Below are positions 18,595 through 27,189 of a stretch of DNA of 64,000 nt, piece after piece; position 1 is the first letter of the stretch; every line of letters begins with the position of its first letter. The DNA is from an uncultured Pirellulaceae bacterium (GTDB taxonomy: Bacteria > Planctomycetota > Planctomycetia > Pirellulales > Pirellulaceae), in contig CALDHM010000002.1 in assembly GCA_937941455.1 (NCBI GenBank), positions 124,001 to 188,000 of the forward strand, read 5' to 3'. A program made the translations under genes and the position numbers. The notes beneath the pieces were generated by a model. The model was not told the DNA's origin and searched no databases. It saw nothing but the letters and a program-made list of their open reading frames with translations.

Positions 18595-19569
18595 TCAAGC
18601 AACGAGGTCGAGTGGCGGCAGATTGTCAATCTCCAGCGATACGAGCTGATCGAGAACGCTGTCGGTGGTCGGCCGCTGCAAGGGGTTTTTGGCAAGCATC
18701 CGTAGGATCAATCGGCACAATCGGTCGGGGATGCGAGCGTTGGATAGGGGATGTTCATCGGGAGCCTGGCGCTTCTGTTGCATGATCACTTGACTTAGGC
18801 AGTCGTCCCAACAATTCGAGAATCCTGCCGAGCGCCGTTCCGACGCTGCTCCGATGGTGCCTGCGATATCAATCGGCCAGCTTTTCGTGAACAGCCAGTA
18901 CAAGATCGTCCCCAAACCGTAGACGTCGGCACCCGGTTGAGCCTGATAATCGCCGGCAAAGGTCTCCGGTGCCCGCGACATCACGTCGGACAACATCTCG
19001 CAAGGTAACCAACAAGGCTCCCCCAGCCGATGCGTATTGCTCCAGCCCAGGACAGAAACCTCGCCGCGGTGATCCACTAAAATTTTGTGCGGCGACAAGC
19101 CCAGATGAACATGCCCACGATGATGCGCCGCATTGATAATCTCCACCAATTGGCGGGCAATCCACAAGCGTTGAGATAACGTGCTGTCGATCGTCGAATT
19201 GTAATTTAGGTTCGAAAGCAGGCTTCCTGCCACCAAAGGCTCGACGACAAAAAAAGGAAACCGATCCAGTTCTGCATCAAGAACTGGGGGAACGCCGCGA
19301 TGTTGCAGCGAATCGTGCAACAGGACTCGCCGCATAAGCCGATCAGTGGCCTGTTGATGACGGTGATCGGACAAACCGCGATTGATGACTTTCAGCAAGA
19401 ACTTGTGGCGTGGTTCGGTCATGGCCCCCAGCGGTTGAACCACGTGAGCCGTGAACCAACGCCCCGTGCGATACATCGACAGGGACCGCCAGTATCCAAA
19501 TTTCACCATCGGGGGCAAAACGACTGGCCCTACCCCAGACGAACTCGCTGATAAAAACTCAGTTGACAT
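18595..19569 (-). CDS. Ser/Thr kinase-like protein, predicted pseudokinase
   Basis: 324 residues from the ATG at 19569, which follows AAGGT. The kinase fold is recognisable: a candidate ATP-site lysine (KFLLKVINR), a hinge-like VVEPLVAGSLL, RAPETFAGDY (APE motif) and ADVYGLGTILYWLFT. Key catalytic residues are replaced: the HRDLKxxN loop reads HLGLSPHKI, so the catalytic Asp is Gly, and DFG reads LGW. No matching alphaC glutamate is evident. Such proteins can act as scaffolds or sensors rather than enzymes. It precedes the glycosyltransferase cluster on the same strand with a 252-nt gap, so a role in regulating or organising glycan synthesis is possible but unproven. Confidence 0.75.
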   Translation of the reverse strand: MSTEFLSASSSGVGPVVLPPMVKFGYWRSLSMYRTGRWFTAHVVQPLGAMTEPRHKFLLKVINRGLSDHRHQQATDRLMRRVLLHDSLQHRGVPPVLDAELDRFPFFVVEPLVAGSLLSNLNYNSTIDSTLSQRLWIARQLVEIINAAHHRGHVHLGLSPHKILVDHRGEVSVLGWSNTHRLGEPCWLPCEMLSDVMSRAPETFAGDYQAQPGADVYGLGTILYWLFTKSWPIDIAGTIGAASERRSAGFSNCWDDCLSQVIMQQKRQAPDEHPLSNARIPDRLCRLILRMLAKNPLQRPTTDSVLDQLVSLEIDNLPPLDLVA

Positions 19570-20174
19570 GAAACCTTGATGTCGTCGATCGTTGATCGCG
19601 GAACTGCAAACGGCGGCCACGAAAGGGTTCCGCCTCATTTGCGTTCGCCGCAACGCCACGGCACGGCGTCGCCACTATCGCGCAGGTGGGTGCAACTTAA
19701 CCTTCCCAACGCCTCCGGACTTCGCCGGCCAATCGAGATAGGATTGCTGATGTGACAATGGACTTCAGTCCGCACGAGCTTTTGAGCTGAAACGAAAAAC
19801 TGTCCGAGCCGACGCGCCATCCGCAGCCCATCGACCGCCCCAATTTGCCGCCCGATCGGCGGCCGGTGGTTCCGACGGGGGACGATTCACGGTAACCCTC
19901 GCCGCCGCTCGTCACACGTGGTCTTTCATCGAAATCGGGCCGTATCGATGGCTAGTCACCACGCGAAATTGCGGGAAGTGCAATTTGATATCACCAATCC
20001 GTTGCCGCGAGTTTTTCTAAAGTGCTGGGAGGTCCGCTAGCAGATTCCGTCTTTGGCAGTTGCAGCGATTTTGCTACTGTCCGACGCCAGTGACGCAGAA
20101 CCAGGAACGGGCCTCGCCCGATTCACTCGCCGGTTTTTGCCCAGGCACGACTATCCGCAAGGAGGCGGAAACCG
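19570..20174. other. divergent intergenic region
   Basis: 605 nt between the minus-strand kinase-like gene and the plus-strand EEP gene, so it must hold promoters for both. Several short ORFs exist but none shows coding features or a ribosome-binding site. No promoter could be picked with confidence. Confidence 0.4.
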
Positions 20175-21536
20175 ATGATCAAGAACCCTCTCTCCCTTCT
20201 TCCCTTTCCCGTCGTCTTAATGCTGCTGGCCCTGTACGGGTGCCACCCCAAAGATCTCAAGAACGTTCGTCTCGACCACTGGCAAAAAGCCGTCGAGGCG
20301 GTCAAGCAACACTTGCCGATCGACTCAAACGCCGCGTCGACAAGACCAGTTGATGCGGGAAAAACATCGTGGCCAGCAGGCCCTGCTCCTGGCACCACTT
20401 CCACTCCCACGCCACCGCTGGTCATCAACTATCCATCGACAGCGCGCAGCGGAATCCTGACAAGCGTACCCACCCATCCCGCAGCGAACATCCAGTGGCA
20501 GCCTGCCCCCCCCTTATCGGTGCGGGAACACTTGAGAAATTTTCCGATACCGAGCGACGGCTCCCGAGGTTTTGGATTTCCGGGCGTCGACGCTCGTCCG
20601 ATCGCCGGCACTTGGTTCAGTCCAGATCAACAAGGACGATGGGTGGCCCTCGATCCGCAGGCGGCGTATGGTCACCCCTCTGCCCGCCTGCCGTTCGACA
20701 GCCGCTCGCTGGTGATTGGTACCTTCAATATTCAGACCTTCGGCCGTGCCAAGCTCGGCAACTCGAGCGTGCAGGAGATCATCGTTGAAATGATTCGTCG
20801 GTTCGATTTGATCGCCATTCAAGAACTGCGTTCTACCGAGCAGTCGATCATCCCCATGCTCGTGGAATCCCTTAACGCCAAGGGCATGGAATTCGGCTTT
20901 TGGGTCGGTGAACGGCAGGGAGAAACGATCAGCAAGGAGCAATACGTCTACATCTATGACACTAAAAAGCTACGCCTGATTTCCGAACCGTTCATCACTC
21001 GAACCAGGACTCCCATGCACCGGCCACCACTGGCAGCTTGGTTTCAAGTCATCACGCTGCCTCCCAATCAGGCATCCACATTTTGCCTGCTGAACGTCCA
21101 TACGGACCCCGATCAGGTAAAGCCGAGCAATCGCTCGCAGAATGAGTTGTTGGCTATCCGCGAGGCAGTCGGTTATGCACGGGCCAGTTTGCCGCTGGAG
21201 GACGATTTCATCGTACTCGGTGACTTCAATGCTCCCACCGAATTCATGGCGTCGGAATATCCCTGGTTCGAGCGCGGCAACTACGTCGTCCGCGAAAATT
21301 GGGTCACTAACGTTCGCGAGAATCGGAACTACGACAATATCGTCTTCGATCAACAAGCGACAACCGAATGGGATGGACGCGGCGGGGTCTTCAATTTCCG
21401 CCGCGAGTTCAATTTGAGTCTTGAGGACGCCTTGTCCGTGTCGGATCATTTCCCTGTCTGGGCTACCTTTTCGATTTTCGAAAACGCCTACGGTGGCGAG
21501 GTCGCCGCGTTGCCTGCCTCCGGTTCCCCGCGCTGA
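20175..21536 (+). CDS. endonuclease/exonuclease/phosphatase family lipoprotein
   Basis: 453 residues. AAGGAGG lies 9 nt before the ATG. The N-terminus is a lipoprotein signal (LMLLALYGC), followed by a proline- and threonine-rich linker to about residue 170. The C-terminal EEP domain (DNase I fold) shows VIGTFNIQTFG (Asn), LIAIQELRS (the metal-binding Glu), LLNVHTDPD, FIVLGDFNAPTEF (Asp-x-Asn) and SVSDHFPVWATF (catalytic Asp-His), so the active site is complete. Family members cleave nucleic acids or phosphodiesters; a membrane-anchored extracytoplasmic nuclease is the simplest reading. No neighbour suggests a partner. Confidence 0.87.
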   Translation: MIKNPLSLLPFPVVLMLLALYGCHPKDLKNVRLDHWQKAVEAVKQHLPIDSNAASTRPVDAGKTSWPAGPAPGTTSTPTPPLVINYPSTARSGILTSVPTHPAANIQWQPAPPLSVREHLRNFPIPSDGSRGFGFPGVDARPIAGTWFSPDQQGRWVALDPQAAYGHPSARLPFDSRSLVIGTFNIQTFGRAKLGNSSVQEIIVEMIRRFDLIAIQELRSTEQSIIPMLVESLNAKGMEFGFWVGERQGETISKEQYVYIYDTKKLRLISEPFITRTRTPMHRPPLAAWFQVITLPPNQASTFCLLNVHTDPDQVKPSNRSQNELLAIREAVGYARASLPLEDDFIVLGDFNAPTEFMASEYPWFERGNYVVRENWVTNVRENRNYDNIVFDQQATTEWDGRGGVFNFRREFNLSLEDALSVSDHFPVWATFSIFENAYGGEVAALPASGSPR

Positions 21537-21890
21537 TTGGCGGTCACTACGGAATTGCCCTGCGAAATCGAGAGATCAATGCCAAAACTTTCCCTGTTCT
21601 TCTGCAGTGGGCGACCCGAGCCTAAAAAATGGCGCAACCTCTGAATAGAGATTAGAGTTAGCGGGGGGCGGAAGTTGAGGTATTAGAGGCTAGCCCCCAA
21701 TAAGCCCCTCGCCCACGCTTCGGGCTGCGGCGTGACGAACCAATTGGCGATCGCCGGCAAACCTAGATGAACCCTCGCCCACGCTTCGTGCTGCGGCGCG
21801 AGCACCCACCGTGTGATCGTGTCGGCAAACTCAAGACGGGTCCTCGCTCACTCGTCGGGCTAACGTCGCTATCAGTTTTGGGACGGGCTT
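21537..21890. other. convergent intergenic region holding a repeat array
   Basis: 354 nt between converging genes. The first 160 nt show nothing recognisable; the rest is the repeat B array described separately. Confidence 0.5.
21704..21876 (-). repeat. tandem array of repeat family B (about 2.5 units, ~67 nt)
   Basis: Three inverted cores start near 21706, 21771 and 21840 (plus-strand forms CCCTCGCCCACGCTTCGGGC, CCCTCGCCCACGCTTCGTGC and TCCTCGCTCACTCGTCGGGC). The first two units also share downstream blocks (GCTGCGGCG, GATCG..CGGCAAAC), so the period is about 67 nt. On the minus strand the core reads as the CCCGAAGCGTGGGCGAGGG element found elsewhere in the window. Confidence 0.7.
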
Positions 21891-23171
21891 TCAGCCGAAC
21901 AGTTCCTCGATCGGTTTGGCACCGTTGGCGATTTTGATTGGCCGTCCGCTGGTACTTGTGAAGGTCGTGCTCAGTGAAATTCCCAGCGCTTTGCAAATGG
22001 TGGCCATCAAATTTTCTGACGAGTAGGACGGTCCCTCAACCGCCGTCCCATCATCGTTCGTTTTGCCGACGGCAATCCCCGGCTTCAATCCGGCACCACC
22101 GACCACCACGCTCCAGCAGCGGGCCCAGTGGTCCCTGCCGGTGTCGCCATTGATCCGCGGCGTACGGCCGAATTCTCCCATCCAGATCACGGCGGTGTCC
22201 TGCAGCATCCCACGCTGCGCGAGGTCTTCGACCAGCGCGCTCATTCCCTGATCGAGCGCCGGCAGGCGATCATTCTGCAGTGTCGGGAAAATGTTCTGAT
22301 GATTGTCCCAGCCCCCGAGATTGACCTCGACGAAGGGGACTCCGATCTCTACCAATCGCCGGGCCATCAGGCAGCCGCGGCCGAAATTGTTGTTGCCGTA
22401 TCGCTCCCGCACGTTCTGCGGTTCCTGGTCGACGCGGAACGCCTCCATTTGTTTGCTGGTCATCAGATTGAGGGTCTTTTGAATGACCGCCGCATGCTCG
22501 GCGGCAGACGGCCCGCGGTTTTGTTTAATGAACCGCGTTTCCAGCGTCTTGAGGGCCTGGACCCGCTCATACAATCGTTGTGCTTCCACCCCCATGTTGA
22601 GATTCTGCACGTTGCCGTTGCTGTCGACGACGAACGGCGCCCAAGCCATGCCCAGGAATCCCGGTCCCTCGCTGCCGCCGCCGATCGAGATGAACGGCGG
22701 AATCTCAAGATCGGTGCGGGAGGCGTGCAATTGATGTGAGATCACCGAGCCGTAGCTGGGGTACTCGATATTGGGCTGCGGAACGAAGCCGGTATGCATG
22801 TAGTACGTGCCACGCGTGTGATCGGCCTCGCGCGTGCTCATGTTGCGAACAATGGACAGCTTGTCCATCTGGCGGGCGATCTGCGGCAAGTGCTCGCAAA
22901 TCTGTACGTCGCCCGCCGTGGCGATGGGGCGAAACGGGCCTCCCGTCGCGGTGCCCGGCTTGAGATCGAACAAGTCGATGGTGGACGGTCCCCCCCCCAT
23001 CCAGAGCAAAATCGCTGCCTTGCCGCGGCGACGCAATTCGTTAGCGTGGGCTTGCAACGTGCCGCCAAGCGCCAGGGCACTCCCCAGCAATGCAGAGGCA
23101 CCGGCCACGTGGGACAGGAAATGGCGACGATTCATTCCAGTTGGGGTTGGCCAAGGAGCGATGGGCTTCAT
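21891..23171 (-). CDS. DUF1501 family secreted protein
   Basis: 426 residues. The N-terminus carries a Tat signal (NRRHFLSHVAGASALLGSALAL). The mature protein begins AAILLWMGGGPSTIDLFDLKPG, the hallmark of DUF1501, which belongs to the sulfatase/alkaline phosphatase-like fold, and ends with ENLMATICKALGI. A 9-nt poly-G on the coding strand (plus-strand C tract 22980-22988 region) encodes GlyGlyGly. It lies 69 nt downstream of the DUF1549/DUF1553 gene; this pair is a planctomycete signature and is expected in the periplasm. The biochemical function is unknown. Confidence 0.93.
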   Translation of the reverse strand: MKPIAPWPTPTGMNRRHFLSHVAGASALLGSALALGGTLQAHANELRRRGKAAILLWMGGGPSTIDLFDLKPGTATGGPFRPIATAGDVQICEHLPQIARQMDKLSIVRNMSTREADHTRGTYYMHTGFVPQPNIEYPSYGSVISHQLHASRTDLEIPPFISIGGGSEGPGFLGMAWAPFVVDSNGNVQNLNMGVEAQRLYERVQALKTLETRFIKQNRGPSAAEHAAVIQKTLNLMTSKQMEAFRVDQEPQNVRERYGNNNFGRGCLMARRLVEIGVPFVEVNLGGWDNHQNIFPTLQNDRLPALDQGMSALVEDLAQRGMLQDTAVIWMGEFGRTPRINGDTGRDHWARCWSVVVGGAGLKPGIAVGKTNDDGTAVEGPSYSSENLMATICKALGISLSTTFTSTSGRPIKIANGAKPIEELFG

Positions 23172-23240
23172 GTAAAATTCTCCGAAGTTGATCTTGCGGG
23201 TTGCCCGTCTGGAGTTACCCGAAGCACGGGCAAATCGTCG

Positions 23241-24914
23241 TTAGTGCACGAAAATAAACTCGTTCGAGTTGAGGATGACCCACCACAAGTCTTGCAGAGC
23301 TTCCAGGCGGTTGCCATTGCGGGCTTGCAGCAGAGTTTGGGCGATTCTGATTTCTTCCCTGGTGGGCGGGCGCGATAAACCGGCCAAGAATAAACTTTTC
23401 ACACCGTCCGATCCATTCATCGCCGCCGCGCTTACCAAGATGCCTGCATTGGCCTGTGTCGCGTTACGCGTCATTTCGCCGTTGAACATCATCAAGATCT
23501 GGGGGATGGTCCCATTGAACGTTGTCGATTCACGCCCCTCATCGTTGCCGAAGGTCGTGGTGAACTGCCGTAGCCAACGATTGCGGCGAGCCTCTTGCTC
23601 CTCGTAGCTCAATTCGCGATCTGCGCCCCCGGTCAGCACCAGCAATGATTCGTACAATTGCTCGGCGGTCATTTGCCGCAAATAGAAATGAGAAAACCGC
23701 GGCGGCTGTCCGAGTTGGGGATCGTCCAATTGATTGCTCGCATTGCACTCGCTGCTAAGCGAGTACGGCTGCGACAATGCGATGGCAGCCATCAAATGCC
23801 GCAGATCGTAACCCGATTGCACGAACGACTCGGCGAGCCCATCAAGTAGCTCGGGGTGACTTGGCAGGTTGTGGGGGCCCAGGTCGTCAATGGGATTCAC
23901 CAAGCCGTAACCAAAAAAGTGAGCCCAGATGCGGTTGACAATCGCTTTGCCAAAGTACGGCGAGCTGACGATCAAGTTGGCCAATTCCTTGCGGCGATTC
24001 ACGACATTGACGTAACCACTTTTGGGGATTTCCGTTCCATCGACGAAAACCGGATAGGCGACCTTGAGCAGGCCGTTCCGCAACTCATAAAAAGCATCCG
24101 CTTCGTCGATCCGGCCGCTTTCCCCCGAATAATCTTGATCGGCCAGAATCGGCGAATCAGCATCGGTGCGGCCGCGGAACGCGCGGACTTGCCGAAAGAA
24201 AGCGTTCAGTTCCCAATACTTCTGTTGTTTCCAGTCGTTGAACGGATGGTTGTGGCATTGGGTGCATTGGACTTGCAGGCCCAGAAACAGCTGGCTGGTC
24301 GCGGCCGTCGCCTGAGCCGCCGAATCTTGGTTCACCTTGTCGATCAAAAAATTTGTGGCACCGTTGAAGTTGGGTGAGCCGGGTTGCGTGGTCCCTTCGG
24401 CAGTGATCAACTCCGTCACGAAGCGATCGTGGGTTTTTCCGCGAGCGAAACTATCGCGCAGGTACTTGTGCATCCCCTCGCGACTGATCAGCGAGTTGTT
24501 GTCGGTCCCTCCAGTTCGCCCGATGAGCAGGTTCGACCAGATCGTCGTCCAATGGCGAGCAAATTCCTCGGTGTACTCGTCGGAAAAGATCAATCGCTCC
24601 ACCAGCGATTGTTTTTTGCTGTCGGATTTGTCATTCAAAAAACGATTGAGCTCGTCAATCGTCGGTATCCGACCGATCAGATCGAGGTGTACGCGCCGAC
24701 ACCACTCGCCGTCGGCGGCCGGCGAGCTGGGCTTCAAGCCATCGGCTTGCCACAATTCGGTGATCTCGGTGTCGATCAGACCGATCATTGATCGCCATTG
24801 CGAACTGCTTGCACTCTGGCCGGCCAACCAAGTTGGAGACAACAGCAGAAACAGTCCGCACAGGATCGCCCTCAAGCGCCAGCATTTCGTCGATGTGCAC
24901 ATGCTAGAGACCAT
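23241..24914 (-). CDS. DUF1549 and DUF1553 domain protein
   Basis: About 557 residues from the ATG at 24914 (a GTG at 24941 and an ATG at 24902 are alternatives; none has a clear ribosome-binding site). The signal peptide is RLRAILCGLFLLLSPTWLAG. The DUF1549 part shows WCRRVHLDLIGRIPTIDELNRF and QCTQCHNHPFNDWKQ; the CxxCH there resembles a haem c site but is conserved in this family generally. The DUF1553 part includes ANLIVSSPYFGKAIVNRIWAHFFG and ends LWWVILNSNEFIFVH. Partner of the DUF1501 protein in one transcription unit. Confidence 0.92.
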   Translation of the reverse strand: MVSSMCTSTKCWRLRAILCGLFLLLSPTWLAGQSASSSQWRSMIGLIDTEITELWQADGLKPSSPAADGEWCRRVHLDLIGRIPTIDELNRFLNDKSDSKKQSLVERLIFSDEYTEEFARHWTTIWSNLLIGRTGGTDNNSLISREGMHKYLRDSFARGKTHDRFVTELITAEGTTQPGSPNFNGATNFLIDKVNQDSAAQATAATSQLFLGLQVQCTQCHNHPFNDWKQQKYWELNAFFRQVRAFRGRTDADSPILADQDYSGESGRIDEADAFYELRNGLLKVAYPVFVDGTEIPKSGYVNVVNRRKELANLIVSSPYFGKAIVNRIWAHFFGYGLVNPIDDLGPHNLPSHPELLDGLAESFVQSGYDLRHLMAAIALSQPYSLSSECNASNQLDDPQLGQPPRFSHFYLRQMTAEQLYESLLVLTGGADRELSYEEQEARRNRWLRQFTTTFGNDEGRESTTFNGTIPQILMMFNGEMTRNATQANAGILVSAAAMNGSDGVKSLFLAGLSRPPTREEIRIAQTLLQARNGNRLEALQDLWWVILNSNEFIFVH

Positions 24915-25519
24915 CGGATTGGGCACGAGTAACCAATTCACTTGGAAACACGAGCAGCGGTCAGCCGATCGCGTTCCTTAGTTGATTCTATCCCACATTG
25001 TGTCCGACAAAACAGACTTTTTTCGAAAACCATGATCTGAAACGCGGTGGCGTCGGGTTTTCTCGCTAACCGCGGGGCAGCGTCCTGCGGACAGGAATGA
25101 ACACAAAGCCGAGCGAAAAATCGGGTTGAGAGCCGAAAAGAGGGTACGATTTCCCGCGGTGCCAATCCAAGCCTAAGCCGAGGTATTCGGAGTCAGTGGG
25201 TTCACAATTCGCGGCGGGCATCGAATTCCCTTGGGTACCCAGAACTAGCTGTGAACGAAACGACGATCTAGGGCAAGGTTAAACAACCGGTTAACGATTG
25301 CCAGGTCGCGCTATTTGCAATTCGCCGGATGAACGTTTTAAAACGACCGAGCGGGTGATTGTGGCGAATGAAAATCGAATTGGCACCAGATTCGGAAGGT
25401 TCTAGTTCTTGGCGGCGGACGTTCAACCGCTGCGAATTTTACCTTGAAACTTGATTTCCGGATGCCACCAAGTGTTTAATTTTGCAACAGGTGTTCGATT
25501 TTGATACACGCAAAATAAT

Positions 25520-25547
25520 ACAGGCCACCGAGATCTCGGTGGCCTGT
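25520..25547. repeat. 28-nt perfect palindrome
   Basis: Both 14-nt halves are exact reverse complements: ACAGGCCACCGAGA then TCTCGGTGGCCTGT. It could be a protein-binding site or, as RNA, a 12-bp stem with a 4-nt loop. TTCAGTAAAAG follows, not a U-tract, so it is not a standard terminator. Confidence 0.85.
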
Positions 25548-25825
25548 TCAGTAAAAGGGAATTACTATTTCAGCCTTGACCAGAATTGCTTCCGGCCAAG
25601 GCTCTACCTCGTCTCTGTTCCGCCCCCGTCTCGTCTATCTCACTCAACTTGTCGAGGGAGGTCCACTTCCTCGTTTATTAGTGGGCAATTTCTGTGCCAA
25701 ATGTAAAATTTTCGGGAACGTAGTCCACTTGCCAAATTTTCGACGAACATCTTCACAGTCAGTTCGCGGGGGCGTCCTCTGCTCCAAGTTCGCACAGCGA
25801 ACCGACTATCAGCCGAACTCGCAGG

Positions 25826-25864
25826 GGGAAATCAAACGCCGACAAAGCGTTCGATTCCCCCTTC
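25826..25864 (-). terminator. imperfect hairpin downstream of the mfnB unit
   Basis: GGGGGAAATCAAACGC pairs with GCGTTCGATTCCCCC across a 7-nt loop, with one bulge and one mismatch. It lies about 45 nt after the stop of the small membrane protein on the minus strand. There is no U-tract, so termination is only possible, not shown. The GTTCGATTCC inside resembles a tRNA T-loop by chance. Confidence 0.35.
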
Positions 25865-25905
25865 GGTTTTGCTCCTGAAGTCGCGGTTTTCAGGTGTTGC
25901 AACCG

Positions 25906-26127
25906 TTATTCACTCGGCCGTTTTCCAAACCGCCGCACGGCCCAAGCGAAAATTGCGGCGGCAGTCAGCGTTATCATCGGAGCCGCAGACGTAAGCGGAA
26001 CGAAAAGATTCGCGCCTTTCGCCTCCTCCGCCTGCTGCGCCGAGTAAAAAAATAGATGTCCCCACATGGCGAACCACGCACTAAATACGGCGACAATCAC
26101 CATCGCGAATCCGAGGGAGAACTTCAT
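25906..26127 (-). CDS. small two-helix membrane protein
   Basis: 73 residues from the ATG at 26127, which overlaps the mfnB stop as ATGA, indicating translational coupling. Two hydrophobic segments (about 5-28, LGFAMVIVAVFSAWFAMWGHLFF, written here in part, and 48-64, APMITLTAAAIFAWAV) flank a polar loop with QQAEEAKG. I do not recognise a family. A longer in-frame reading to 26370 lies wholly inside mfnB and is not credible. The coupling suggests its function is tied to MfnB or simply co-expressed. Confidence 0.65.
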   Translation of the reverse strand: MKFSLGFAMVIVAVFSAWFAMWGHLFFYSAQQAEEAKGANLFVPLTSAAPMITLTAAAIFAWAVRRFGKRPSE

Positions 26128-26948
26128 CGCGTCGTCCTTCGGTCTTTTAACGAATCCAAGGTGTTCTCCAAAGCAGACGGTTCGGTTTGTTGCCAAATGC
26201 TTTGCCGGAGTCGAATGACGGCACGCGGGTCGATCCGATCTGCGCGACCGCCGCAGGTCACGGCTCCGCGGACACCGATCCAATCCGGCCTGATTTGCAA
26301 AGCGGTCCTTAAATTTTCGTCGCGGATTGATCCCGCGAGAACCAGACGGATTCCAAGGCGGTGTGTCCATTCTCGAATCGCTTGTAGCCGATCGAGGTCA
26401 AGCAAATCGAAAATGCTCCCCGACGATTTGGAATAAGTATCGATCAACAGATATTTCGAGCCACTGTTCGCCGCCAACCTGGCGATTTCTTCGACGGACG
26501 GCGCGGCAGCCGCATGATAATCGGCATAGGCAGCGGGGACTGCGGTGGCCGTGGTAGGAATCTCGGCAAGGGCCTTGCGCCAGTAGGCTTCCCAGTCGGT
26601 TTCTCCGGCCAAGCCCGCGAAGCCCAATTTCACAAACGCAGCTATCGCCAGGTGGACTCGTAGCCGTTGAGGATCAAACTCTGCTAACTCGCCGAGTGCG
26701 ATGCTGAGCGGGCGCCGGCTCGCGAGCAGATCGCGAAAGGCGATCACCGTCGAGGCCGCGACCGGAGCTAAAGGTCCCTTGGCCGGGGCCTTCAAATCCA
26801 CGATATCCACGGCGTTGAGCAACTCCGCCAGCCACTCCGTCGGGTCTTGGAAGCTCACCAGCAAACCAGGTGGCGAGCGCTCGGATCGCGAGGTCTTGCC
26901 GGCGACGCCTGCCGCAAGTGATACGCACGGGGACTGGGACAAATCCAT
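26124..26948 (-). CDS. mfnB: (5-formylfuran-3-yl)methyl phosphate synthase-like protein (DUF556)
   Basis: 274 residues. MfnB condenses two glyceraldehyde-3-phosphate into the furan precursor of methanofuran. The TIM-barrel landmarks match: LLVSFQDPTEW, VDIVDLKAPAKGPLAP (Lys53), AAFVKLGFAG (Lys107), YLLIDTYSKSSG (Asp170, Lys174), LVLAGSIRDEN and PDWIGVRGAVTCG. These residues correspond to the catalytic Lys27, Lys85, Asp151 and Lys155 of the Methanocaldococcus enzyme. Planctomycetes are known to carry an archaeal-like H4MPT/methanofuran C1 pathway, which this fits. About 27 extra residues precede the barrel. It is divergent from rnd; no other C1 gene is in the window. Confidence 0.85.
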   Translation of the reverse strand: MDLSQSPCVSLAAGVAGKTSRSERSPPGLLVSFQDPTEWLAELLNAVDIVDLKAPAKGPLAPVAASTVIAFRDLLASRRPLSIALGELAEFDPQRLRVHLAIAAFVKLGFAGLAGETDWEAYWRKALAEIPTTATAVPAAYADYHAAAAPSVEEIARLAANSGSKYLLIDTYSKSSGSIFDLLDLDRLQAIREWTHRLGIRLVLAGSIRDENLRTALQIRPDWIGVRGAVTCGGRADRIDPRAVIRLRQSIWQQTEPSALENTLDSLKDRRTTR

Positions 26949-27189
26949 GAGGCTCGACTACAATTCGAAGCGGGAATTTTTGCAGGTCGCGGGGCCGCTT
27001 TCGCGGTGCCGATCGATTGCGCTGCGTTCCAAAGAGGTTCTCACAGTTTAACACGATTCCATGCCGAGAAAATCCTGCTCGACGGGGATGGGACCTGCAG
27101 GCCGTGGCAGGGTCAACTCGGATTGATCGACAGGAAATTGACTTTTCGGCAGTGCTCTTGCCCGGTTTTGCGTCAGCGCAGCCCTAGCG

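Larger units (their letters stand above)
24915..25905. other. long non-coding region rich in palindromes
   Basis: 991 nt with no credible gene; the short ORFs lack start signals and look random. From 25.2 kb on it has several inverted repeats: CGTTTTAAAACG (25332-25343), the 28-nt perfect palindrome at 25520-25547, a 10-bp stem at 25570-25604, GTTCGC/GCGAAC at 25790-25805 and a 15-bp imperfect stem at 25826-25864. Base composition is more A+T rich than in the neighbouring genes. A structured RNA or a degenerate mobile element are both possible. Confidence 0.45.

Noticed and set aside
24220-24290. genuine c-type cytochrome in the DUF1549 protein
   Set aside because: The CxxCH (QCTQCHNHPFNDW) is a standard motif of this family, and no other cytochrome feature is present.
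25826-25870. tRNA gene suggested by GTTCGATTCC
   Set aside because: The sequence around it does not form a T-stem, acceptor stem or anticodon arm; it is part of a simple hairpin.
25576-25878. 100-codon plus-strand ORF with CAKC motif
   Set aside because: Only one cysteine pair, no start signal, and it overlaps several palindromes; more likely non-coding.
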